In this document: positions 9,223-16,523 of the stretch, piece by piece
How the letters are laid out: every line of letters begins with the position of its first letter
How positions within the stretch are numbered: position 1 is the stretch's first letter
Source: Marinobacter sp.
GTDB taxonomy: Bacteria; Pseudomonadota; Gammaproteobacteria; Pseudomonadales; Oleiphilaceae
Assembly (NCBI GenBank): GCA_018402255.1
Contig: JAGYIS010000005.1
Span: 222,153-286,152 of the forward strand
Direction: 5' to 3'
DNA length: 64,000 bases
Made by a program: the position numbers and the translations under genes
The notes under the pieces: model-generated
What the model saw: only the letters and a program-made list of their open reading frames with translations
Database searches by the model: none
What the model was told of the DNA's origin: nothing

Positions 9223-12200
9223 TCCAGCCCTCCGATCTGCTCGGCCGCGGATTTGCCCTGCTCGGCTTCCCACAATGGTACATAGAGCTGGTGTAGTAAG
9301 GCTTCAAACTCGCCGCTGGCCAGCAGCATCTCGGCGTTTTCATAGGCGCCGCGAAGGTAGCCCGTGTCCCGCTCCAGGGCGGTGCTGAAGTGTTGCTCCG
9401 CATCGCTGATGGCCCGTTCATGGTCACCGCGGAGGTTCTTGCTTTGGTAAAAGCTGTAAATCCAGGCAAAGCCGGCCTCGCAGTGAATGGGCAGGGCCCG
9501 GGTGGTGGCCTCCATCCAGCGGCTCAGAATGGCGTCGAAATGCCTCTGAGCCTGCTCTGGGGCCATCGGGGCAAAGCGGAATTTGCGGCCTTCTTCCTTG
9601 CCCAGAATCAGGGTCTCAAAGGGCTGACCGCTCAGCTGGCCGGCCAAATGAATCACCCAGTCCCGCATCAGGTTGGCGTAGCGTACTTTCTTGCTGTAAC
9701 CGGCGCCGGTCAGCAGGCCCGAGCTGGCCACCACCAGCCGGCATAACTGGCCTGCGGGGTTGCTGCGCAGGCCGTCGACCAAGTCCACCACGTCCACGGT
9801 GCCGAGGGCGTTCTCAAACCGGAGATCAAAAGGCAAAGGCTCGGCCACCGCTTCCGGCCATTCGGCCAGGGCACCGTGGTAGCGCTCGAACAGATCCGGC
9901 AAGCGCCCGGACAGCTCTGAGCGCAGCCGGTGTTCGGTCACGCCCATGCCCAGATCGCCGCGGCGGGCCATGCGGTCGAGGGTGGTTTCCAGCCGCTGGT
10001 GCAATTCCGCCTCAGAGCCCGCTTTCAACACGCTTTGCTGAATCAGCTCGTTATCCAGACGCCATCGATCGAGGCCGTTCAGGTCGAAGTTTTCGTTGTC
10101 GGTGTCTTCGTCTTCTACCTCCTCAAAGCGCACCTGCAGCCGGCGCTGGTAAAAGGTGTCGATGGGTTTTTTCAGGAAGCTGGCCAGATCGTTCAGGGTG
10201 ATGGGTTCTTCCGGGGTCTGGTAAGGCAAAGCCTCTTGCGTGCGCTGCGCCGCCTCAAGGCCATGGGCGCTGCGCCATTCCCGCTCGTAGGTGAACAGCT
10301 GGCGGGCTTGCAATACTTCGGCCAGAGGTTTCGGAACGGCGTCTTCGCCCTCGCCCAGACCGTTGGCTTTCGGGAAGTAATCCCGGCTGAACGGTTGCAG
10401 CGGGTGCTGGGTGGTCAGGGCTTTGATAACCCCGGTGTCCGTGTTGCCCGCGACTGTCCACAGGCTGTCCAGATGATCCTGCAGCTGGCCGACCAGGACT
10501 GACGGTGGCCGTTCGGAGTCGTCCTTGATACTGCGCCCTACCCAGCTGATGTACAGCTGTTCACGGGCCGACAGCAGGGCTTCCAGGAACAGATAGCGGT
10601 CGTCTTCCCGGCGGGAGCGGTCCCCGGGCCGGTAATCCTGAGCCATCAGGTCGAAATCCACCGGTGGCCGGGAGCGTGGGTAGTCGCCGTCGTTCATACC
10701 CAGCAGGCATACCTTGCGGAAGGGTATGGCCCGCATCGGCATCAGGGTGGCAAAATTGACTTTGCCGGCCAGAAAGCGCTGGTTCAGGCCGCCCTCATCC
10801 AGGCCTTGCAAGAGCACGTCTTTGACGATGTTCAGGGGCAGCGTTTGCGACTCCAGGCCGGCCGCCAGTGCATCTTCCAGCCATTGTTCCAGCTGGCGGC
10901 GGAACCGGTTGAGCAACAGCAGATCGCTGCCCTCGACTTTCTCGAAAAACTGCCCGAGCATGCCCGAGAACAAGCTGTCCCAATCGCCGGGCGTGCGGCT
11001 GCTTTGCAGCGCCTGCCATAACACTTCCAGCTGGTGCACGAACTCGCTCAAGCGACCGGCCAGGCTGGCCTGCAGGCCGCCGATTTCGCCGTAAGGTTCC
11101 ACCCCGGCCCAGGGCTCGTCCTCGCCCATGCCGTAACCCAACAGCATGGATCGCAAGCCGGATTGCCAGGTGTTGCGATCCAGCTCCGCCGGCAGCGCCA
11201 AGCTCTCCCGGTGCTGGCCGTGCAGGCCCCAGCGGATGTTGGCGCCTTCCACCCAGCGCCGGGCCAGGGGAATTTCGTCTTCAGTGATGGCAAAGCGGTC
11301 GCGAATACCGGGCACTTCCAGCAGGCTGATAATCTCGCTCACCCCAAAGCGACTGCGGGGCAACGACATCAGGGTTTCCAGAGCAATCAGCACCGGCTCG
11401 TGGTGGCGCTGGCCCTGGTCGGAAATGGTGAATGGAATGTGGCGCTTGCGCCCTGGCTGATAGCGGCCGAACACCGCCTGAATGTGGGCGGCGTAGACGT
11501 TGATGTCGGGCACCATGACAATCACATCCCGGGGTCGCAGGGAGGGGTCGGCATTGAATGCGGCGAGCAGCTGGTCGTGCAGGATTTCCACTTCCCGCTG
11601 GGGTCCGTGAGCATTGTGGAACACCACGGAATGATCCTGGGTCAGGTCCAGCTGGCGCTGCTGGTCGCGGATTTCCTGTAGCGGCGTCAGGTTGTGAATG
11701 TCATTTTGCAGTTGGTGCAGCAGACAGGGCGCTTCACCGGCACCGTGTTCCGAGAAAATATCGATCTTCTGGCCGGGGGTCTGGAAGCTGCTGCGGTAGT
11801 CGTCCGGATTGTCGAATTCGTCCAGCAGGCGGATGTAGTCCCGGCCCTGTTTGCCCCAGGCCGCCAGCAGCGGGTTGGCGTGCTGGTGCAGCTGGTCCGG
11901 GTCGTCAATCTGCGACAGCACCGGATGCGCCATGCCCCGTTTGCGTTCGGCTTTCAGCAGCTCGCGGTCGCTGATGATATCGGCCCAGTAAAACTGGCAG
12001 GGGTTGTGCACGCACAGCACCACCTGGCTGAAGCGACTCAAAACCGACAGTGCTTCCAGCGCCTGGCGGGGCAGCGACGACACCCCGAACACCACGAAGC
12101 GTTTGGGCAACCGGCCCGGATTGGCCGGCGCGTTGATGCGTTGGCCCTGCTCCATAAAACGGGTGTGGATTTGCGAACGGCTGGTGTGGGCCTCGTTGCC

Positions 12201-12812
12201 TACGTCCTCGACCAGCTTGCGCCAGAGCAGCGGCTGCCAGCGGGTTTCCGGATCCAGGGCTTTATGTTCGCCGCGGGCGGTGATGACGATGTCTTTGCCC
12301 TGCTCCCAGGCCGCCAGCCAGTCGGCGCGGAACACCTGGTACTGGTCAAACAGGTCCGCCACTTTTTCGGCCAGCTGGAAGTTGCGCAGATCGGTGTCGC
12401 TGCCATCCAGAAACCGCGCCAGTGGCGTGAAGGCCTCATCCTGCCCGACCAGTTCCGGCAACAACCGGTACAGCCGCCAGACCAGCCGGCGTTTGTCGAA
12501 CGGGGACTGCTCCGGCACCTCGCCATCCGGCAGCACCGCACGATAGGCCTGCCAGATAAACCGCGCCGGAAACAGGAAATCCATGCCGGCGGCAATGCCC
12601 AGGCCGCCGTCCACGCCATCCTCTGTGCGCTTTTCCGCGAGGGCCAGCTTCAGCCACTGGGCAATGCCGTTACTCTGCACCAGAAAGGTCTCGCTCTGCA
12701 GCGGCGGCATCGGGTTTTGCCGGCAGATGTACACCACCGCCCGGCGCAGGTCTTCCAGATGATTGGCGTGGATGGCGTGAAAGCCGGGTTCAATGGTGGA
12801 TGAGGCCGCCAT
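9219..12812 (-). CDS. recC: Exodeoxyribonuclease V gamma subunit RecC
   Basis: RecC holds RecB and RecD together, splits the duplex and scans the 3' strand for Chi. The 1197-residue product starts with the typical sequence FHAIHANHLEDLRRAVVYIC and LVQSNGIAQWLKLALAE, and carries the inactive helicase-like and nuclease-like folds of the family (LLGMNDGDYPRSRPPVDFDLM in the middle). It is the first gene of recC-recB-recD. The presence of this complex means the organism uses RecBCD rather than AddAB. No recombination hotspot can be assigned by eye. Confidence 0.96.
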   Translation of the reverse strand: MAASSTIEPGFHAIHANHLEDLRRAVVYICRQNPMPPLQSETFLVQSNGIAQWLKLALAEKRTEDGVDGGLGIAAGMDFLFPARFIWQAYRAVLPDGEVPEQSPFDKRRLVWRLYRLLPELVGQDEAFTPLARFLDGSDTDLRNFQLAEKVADLFDQYQVFRADWLAAWEQGKDIVITARGEHKALDPETRWQPLLWRKLVEDVGNEAHTSRSQIHTRFMEQGQRINAPANPGRLPKRFVVFGVSSLPRQALEALSVLSRFSQVVLCVHNPCQFYWADIISDRELLKAERKRGMAHPVLSQIDDPDQLHQHANPLLAAWGKQGRDYIRLLDEFDNPDDYRSSFQTPGQKIDIFSEHGAGEAPCLLHQLQNDIHNLTPLQEIRDQQRQLDLTQDHSVVFHNAHGPQREVEILHDQLLAAFNADPSLRPRDVIVMVPDINVYAAHIQAVFGRYQPGRKRHIPFTISDQGQRHHEPVLIALETLMSLPRSRFGVSEIISLLEVPGIRDRFAITEDEIPLARRWVEGANIRWGLHGQHRESLALPAELDRNTWQSGLRSMLLGYGMGEDEPWAGVEPYGEIGGLQASLAGRLSEFVHQLEVLWQALQSSRTPGDWDSLFSGMLGQFFEKVEGSDLLLLNRFRRQLEQWLEDALAAGLESQTLPLNIVKDVLLQGLDEGGLNQRFLAGKVNFATLMPMRAIPFRKVCLLGMNDGDYPRSRPPVDFDLMAQDYRPGDRSRREDDRYLFLEALLSAREQLYISWVGRSIKDDSERPPSVLVGQLQDHLDSLWTVAGNTDTGVIKALTTQHPLQPFSRDYFPKANGLGEGEDAVPKPLAEVLQARQLFTYEREWRSAHGLEAAQRTQEALPYQTPEEPITLNDLASFLKKPIDTFYQRRLQVRFEEVEDEDTDNENFDLNGLDRWRLDNELIQQSVLKAGSEAELHQRLETTLDRMARRGDLGMGVTEHRLRSELSGRLPDLFERYHGALAEWPEAVAEPLPFDLRFENALGTVDVVDLVDGLRSNPAGQLCRLVVASSGLLTGAGYSKKVRYANLMRDWVIHLAGQLSGQPFETLILGKEEGRKFRFAPMAPEQAQRHFDAILSRWMEATTRALPIHCEAGFAWIYSFYQSKNLRGDHERAISDAEQHFSTALERDTGYLRGAYENAEMLLASGEFEALLHQLYVPLWEAEQGKSAAEQIGGLE

Positions 12813-13023
12813 GGGATTCCTTGTCTGGTACTCGAGTCAATCCTGATGGTACAGGTTACCGTATGTGACATCAGAAACAGATCGTTTGAAACGAGAGATC
12901 GCCTGAAATACTAGCGGAACGAAACGACAAATTGTGTCGCAGGCGTCCAATAGTGGGAGTGATGACATATGAGGTTTGATTGCTGGTGCAGACGATGTCA
13001 AACAGAGCTATCAGTGACCAACG

Positions 13024-13452
13024 ATGAACAAGATTGAACTGGTCCGCGCAGCGGTAGAGCAGCAGCTGAGTGATATCTACGATCTCTTGGCCATGCGGCT
13101 GCTGTTTGCGCCGGAATGGGTTGAGGTCACGATCGAGAAAGAGATCCGCGATCTGTTTGTCTACCCGGAACGACTGGAAACCAGCTACCGCCATGAATGG
13201 GCGTCTCTCGCGACCAGGGCTCTTTACAATCAGGGCTTTACCGATCATTGGCGAACGGAACAGGACAACCTCGACCGGTACCTCCGATTTCTCAAGCAGC
13301 AGGCGATCCCGCGCTGTATCCACAACCACGTTGGACTTTTCCAGATGTTGGGCGAGGCTATTGCGGTACAACGCTCGGACAACACCCTTGCCTTCCCTGA
13401 TCCCAGGCGCTGTGCCCTGATGCGAATGATCTGGCCTGAAACGCCAGATTGA
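13024..13452 (+). CDS. Hypothetical protein, 142 aa
   Basis: I do not recognise this protein. It is soluble, without signal peptide or membrane helix, and rich in aromatic and charged residues (RLETSYRHEWASLATRALYNQGFTD and a histidine-rich IHNHVGLF near residue 110). It lies alone between divergent recC and a DUF4864 gene. A Shine-Dalgarno sequence is not evident before ATG 13024. The opposite strand is also open here for 166 codons, but that reading has no recognisable features and the plus-strand reading has more natural protein composition. A hairpin with ACGCCAG (13441-13447) and CTGGCGT (13466-13472) overlaps its end and might terminate transcription, though it lacks a U-run. Confidence 0.55.
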   Translation: MNKIELVRAAVEQQLSDIYDLLAMRLLFAPEWVEVTIEKEIRDLFVYPERLETSYRHEWASLATRALYNQGFTDHWRTEQDNLDRYLRFLKQQAIPRCIHNHVGLFQMLGEAIAVQRSDNTLAFPDPRRCALMRMIWPETPD

Positions 13453-13517
13453 TAAACGAATCTACCTGGCGTGTTACACCGTATTGATTAAATATTGAAC
13501 AGCTAAAGGTGCTCGTC

Positions 13518-13958
13518 ATGGGGCTCAAGGAAAGCAATATCAGTAAAGCGGCGGTCCTGGCGGTCATCGGTGTTGTGGCATTGGCCTTGCTATGGTCGCC
13601 AAGGCCTATGGCGAGCGACGCCGATGCGCAAATTAGGGATGCGATCCTCAGTCAGATTGAAGCGTTCGCCAATAACGACGGTGATCAGGCGTGGGCTCAT
13701 GCCTCCGAAGGTATCCAGCGCCGGTTTGGTTCTTCGCAGGTGTTTCTCAACATGGTTCGCGAGGCCTACCCGGCGGTACACAGCGCAACCGCCATCGAAT
13801 TCACCGAGCGTGTGCCGCACGGCTCGTTTGATATCCAGACCGTTCGATTGCAGGGGCCCGAGGGCAAACGCTGGGACGCCTATTATCGTATGGAACAGGG
13901 CGATGGTTCCTGGAAGATCGCAGGCGTACGCTTGCAACCGGCCGATCCAGGTATCTGA
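13518..13958 (+). CDS. DUF4864 domain protein, exported or anchored
   Basis: The 146-residue product has an N-terminal hydrophobic helix (about residues 9-27, AAVLAVIGVVALALLW) that could be a signal or anchor, followed by a DUF4864-like domain: QIEAFANNDGDQAWAHAS, then FGSSQVFLNMVREAYPAV and a C-terminal WKIAGVRLQP strand. The domain resembles small NTF2-like folds and has no established function. ATG 13518 has AAGG eight bases upstream and is preferred to the in-frame GTG at 13509. Confidence 0.75.
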   Translation: MGLKESNISKAAVLAVIGVVALALLWSPRPMASDADAQIRDAILSQIEAFANNDGDQAWAHASEGIQRRFGSSQVFLNMVREAYPAVHSATAIEFTERVPHGSFDIQTVRLQGPEGKRWDAYYRMEQGDGSWKIAGVRLQPADPGI

Positions 13959-13980
13959 GGTCTTGGGACAGTGCCCGGCT

Positions 13981-14208
13981 TCAACGGGTGCGCAGGCAGT
14001 CTAATAACAGGTCTTTGACAGCCTGTAGCGTTGCTTCATCGTTGCAGGAGAAAGCTTCTATGTGAAGTTGCTTGCTTGTGATCAGCCGAGCCAGACAATC
14101 GAAATCGATGCTTATGCACACGCGATCCGAGGGTTTCCAGCCCCGCCAGGGTATGTGCTCCGTTTGACTGTTCTGAGAGGCGCCCGGGTAATTAAAGGCC
14201 ATTCCCAT
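13981..14208 (-). CDS. Unknown 75-aa cysteine-containing protein, second gene of a Fur-controlled operon
   Basis: I do not recognise this protein. It is soluble, with four cysteines (31, 38, 55, 71) spread over a short sequence, in VCISIDFDCLARLI, FSCNDEATL and LLLDCLRTR. ATG 14208 is preceded by AGGAGG with a four-base spacer, a strong signal, so it is very likely translated. An upstream in-frame extension (to 14280) lacks such a site. It lies 14 bp behind the 156-aa gene at 14223, in the same direction, and should share its Fur-box promoter. Function, and whether the cysteines bind metal, are open. Confidence 0.75.
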   Translation of the reverse strand: MGMAFNYPGASQNSQTEHIPWRGWKPSDRVCISIDFDCLARLITSKQLHIEAFSCNDEATLQAVKDLLLDCLRTR

Positions 14209-14222
14209 AACTCCTCCTGAGT

Positions 14223-14693
14223 TTAGTGAGAGACCATTGTTGAGTACTGTGGTCGAGGCGCCAGCGGCGTTGTCGGCCAATTCAGGTATTCCGCGAAAAA
14301 ACCCGATTGTCGGGACGTGTCCAACAGCACCTCAATACATTGATCTGTACTGCATCCGCCGCTCGGGCTTGTATAGCGAGGGGCTACAGACTGCAGGCTT
14401 TCCAGGGCACTGAACAACACATAGTCGGCCGCCGTATAATCGCCACGATCCCGCAAGGCACGGCAGACCAGAATGGCGGATAGCGTTAACTCCACATGCA
14501 TGCAATCCGGGTGCTCGGCTCTGGCCAGGCAGGCCAGGTCAAAGGCGCTGCCAGTGGCGACAAGCATTTTTTCCGTCTGTTCGGTTTCGCTGAAGGTAAA
14601 GGCGTATTCCATCCAGAACATCCACAGATCGTTCTGCTCATTGAGGGAAAGGTTGGCAAACATTCGGCGGTGGCGTGGGCAGAGAAATTTCAT
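14223..14693 (-). CDS. Unknown 156-aa Cys/His-rich protein, first gene of a Fur-controlled operon
   Basis: I do not recognise this protein. It begins MKFLCPRHRRMFANLSL, with six cysteines (5, 55, 64, 77, 114, 119) and histidines clustered in CPRH and HPDCMH, and a C-terminal CSTDQC. The middle looks helical, with alternating residues reminiscent of TPR-like repeats (RALRDRGDYTAADYVLFSALESL). ATG 14693 follows AGGAGG with a five-base spacer; the in-frame ATG at 14717 has no such signal and would fall inside the promoter. A good sigma-70 promoter and a Fur box lie 20-56 bp upstream, so the gene should be made under iron limitation. It heads a two-gene unit with the 75-aa protein. Confidence 0.8.
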   Translation of the reverse strand: MKFLCPRHRRMFANLSLNEQNDLWMFWMEYAFTFSETEQTEKMLVATGSAFDLACLARAEHPDCMHVELTLSAILVCRALRDRGDYTAADYVLFSALESLQSVAPRYTSPSGGCSTDQCIEVLLDTSRQSGFFAEYLNWPTTPLAPRPQYSTMVSH

Positions 14694-14716
14694 GGCGTCC
14701 TCCTTGTCTTGATGCA

Positions 14717-14735
14717 AATGATAATAGTTATCATT
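14717..14735. promoter_or_regulatory. Fur box
   Basis: AATGATAATAGTTATCATT is a 19-bp inverted repeat with one mismatch between half-sites, matching the classical Fur consensus GATAATGATAATCATTATC closely in its core hexamers. It overlaps the -10 element of the minus-strand promoter for the unknown two-gene operon, the position expected for iron-dependent repression. It also lies about 40 bp upstream of the FAN1-like gene on the plus strand, which it could affect. Confidence 0.85.
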
Positions 14736-14749
14736 AAGGAGTTTGGCAA
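14721..14749 (-). promoter_or_regulatory. Sigma-70 promoter of the Fur-controlled operon
   Basis: On the minus strand TTGCCA (14749-14744), a 17-base spacer and TATTAT (14726-14721) match the -35 and -10 consensus at five of six positions each. Transcription should begin near 14714, leaving a leader of about 20 nt before ATG 14693. The Fur box covers the -10 element. Confidence 0.75.
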
Positions 14750-14773
14750 GGCAGTGATGATTAATTTTTGTGC

Positions 14774-16513
14774 ATGGATTACAGTTCCAGCCCTATGAGC
14801 ACCGAATCCACCAGCCAACGCCCTCAAGTAGCGAACCTTGAAGACCCCCTGTATTACCTGAGCAATATGGATACGGTGGTGTCCTGGGTGGCCGCTCATC
14901 ACGCCGATTTGTTGACGGAGCAGGAACAACATCGTCTGGCAGCGTTTGCCGATCTGGATATAGGTCCCCGGGCGCTGCTTACCCGCATGGTGATGCGCAC
15001 CGGCGAGCTGTTCCGGGCCGACAAGCTGAGCTACCCCGAATTGCCGGTGCCGGAAGCCGAAGCGCTCCAAGTATTGGTCACAGAAGGCTGGTTGGATAAC
15101 GAGCCGGCCTTGAGCCTGGATGACCTGTTCCGGTTGTTTACCCTGGCGGACCTGAAACCCGTGTTCGGCCCCTGGTTGCAGCAACAGGGTCATCCGAAAA
15201 CCCTGGGTAAAGCCCGGATGCGTGAGATTCTGGCGCAATCTTCCTGTGAGCCAAGGCCATTGCACAACTGGCTTGCCGAAGCGGAGACAGACTTAGCCCC
15301 GCGCGTTGTGCAGTTGCAGGACATGGCCCTGTTTGACCGCATCCGCCTGATGTTCTTCGGCAATCTGCGCCAGAGCTGGACCGATTTTGTACTGGTCGAA
15401 CTGGGCGTGCAGCAATTTGAGCCAGTGCCGTTCACTCCGCAATCCCGGGCTTTCCACCAGCGGGCGGATGTGGATTGCTACCTGCAAATGCATCAGTGCC
15501 GCCAACGACTCGATGCCGGTGAAGTGGCGGCCGAAGTCTGGGCGGATGTACCTCCCCCTGTGGATAACCCCTGGCTCGCCAGCCGTCGGGACCGCCTGTT
15601 GCTGGAATTGGGTCGACAGGCCGAGCGCCAGGGTGATCAGCCGCTGGCGCTGCAGGTCTGGGCGGCCAGCCACCACCGGGAAGCGCGGCTCAAGCAACTG
15701 CGATTACTGGAACGGATGAAGCGCTTTGACGATGCCTGGGCCATCGCCTGCGAGTGGCAAACCGGTGAGCTGAGCGATGCCGAAGCCCAGGGTCTGGGCC
15801 GACTACTGAAACGGTTGGCGGCCAAGGTGGGCGAACCCAGGCCCACTGAAACGCCGATACCGGCGATCCGGGAGTTTGCGGTCACTTTGCCCAAACCGGA
15901 GACGGGCAGTGTTGAGTGGGCGGCGTTGCAGCATCTCGGTACCGAGGATGCGCCGGTATTTTATGTGGAAAATACTCTGATCAACGCCCTGTTCGGCCTG
16001 CTGTGCTGGCCGGTGATTTTCAAAGCCATCCCCGGAGCCTTTTTTCACCCTTTCCACATCGGCCCCGCAGATTTGATGCGGGAGGATTTTGTCGCCCGGC
16101 GCCAGCAAGATCTTGATCGCTGCTTCGAGTTGCTTGAGAGCGGCGACTACCGGCGGTGCATTCTCGATACCTATCGGGAAAAACAAGGCATCGCCAATCC
16201 GTTCGTGGTCTGGCCGGTGTTGTCTGAAGAACTTCTGGAACTTGCCATGGACTGCCTTCCGGCCTCGCATCTGGCGGCCCTGTTTAACCGATTAGTGAAT
16301 AATCTGAAGGAGCACCGCAGCGGCTTTCCGGATCTCATCCGCTTTCTTCCTGCTGCTGACGATCCCGGACAGCGCTACGAGATGATCGAAATCAAAGGCC
16401 CCGGCGACCGCCTGCAGGATCATCAGCGCCGCTGGCTGCATTTCTTTGCCCGGGAAGGCCTGCCTGCGAGCGTGTGTTATGTGCGCTGGCAAGACGGTGA
16501 TGAGACGGCATGA
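14774..16513 (+). CDS. FAN1-like VRR-NUC structure-specific nuclease
   Basis: The product resembles bacterial FAN1, a 5'-flap nuclease that in eukaryotes unhooks interstrand crosslinks. The N-terminus DPLYYLSNMDTVVSWV and the later helical repeats fit the SAP/TPR-like part of the family. The C-terminal VRR-NUC domain carries GFPDL, IEIKGPGDRLQDHQ and LPASVCYVRW; with this start, Asp520, Glu539 and Lys541 are the expected catalytic residues. No start has a convincing Shine-Dalgarno site: ATG 14774 and ATG 14795 are both possible, giving 579 or 572 residues. It is followed 10 bp later by a helicase-nuclease, suggesting a joint DNA-repair operon. Confidence 0.88.
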   Translation: MDYSSSPMSTESTSQRPQVANLEDPLYYLSNMDTVVSWVAAHHADLLTEQEQHRLAAFADLDIGPRALLTRMVMRTGELFRADKLSYPELPVPEAEALQVLVTEGWLDNEPALSLDDLFRLFTLADLKPVFGPWLQQQGHPKTLGKARMREILAQSSCEPRPLHNWLAEAETDLAPRVVQLQDMALFDRIRLMFFGNLRQSWTDFVLVELGVQQFEPVPFTPQSRAFHQRADVDCYLQMHQCRQRLDAGEVAAEVWADVPPPVDNPWLASRRDRLLLELGRQAERQGDQPLALQVWAASHHREARLKQLRLLERMKRFDDAWAIACEWQTGELSDAEAQGLGRLLKRLAAKVGEPRPTETPIPAIREFAVTLPKPETGSVEWAALQHLGTEDAPVFYVENTLINALFGLLCWPVIFKAIPGAFFHPFHIGPADLMREDFVARRQQDLDRCFELLESGDYRRCILDTYREKQGIANPFVVWPVLSEELLELAMDCLPASHLAALFNRLVNNLKEHRSGFPDLIRFLPAADDPGQRYEMIEIKGPGDRLQDHQRRWLHFFAREGLPASVCYVRWQDGDETA

Positions 16514-16523
16514 GGGCGGCCCC

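Noticed and set aside
11694..12803. Plus-strand frame of 369 codons opposite recC
   Set aside because: Antisense to clear RecC coding sequence, no domain, Gln/Arg-rich shadow composition.
12871..13371. Minus-strand frame of 166 codons opposite the 142-aa hypothetical gene
   Set aside because: No ribosome site, no recognisable motif, and less protein-like composition; the plus strand is preferred, though not with certainty.
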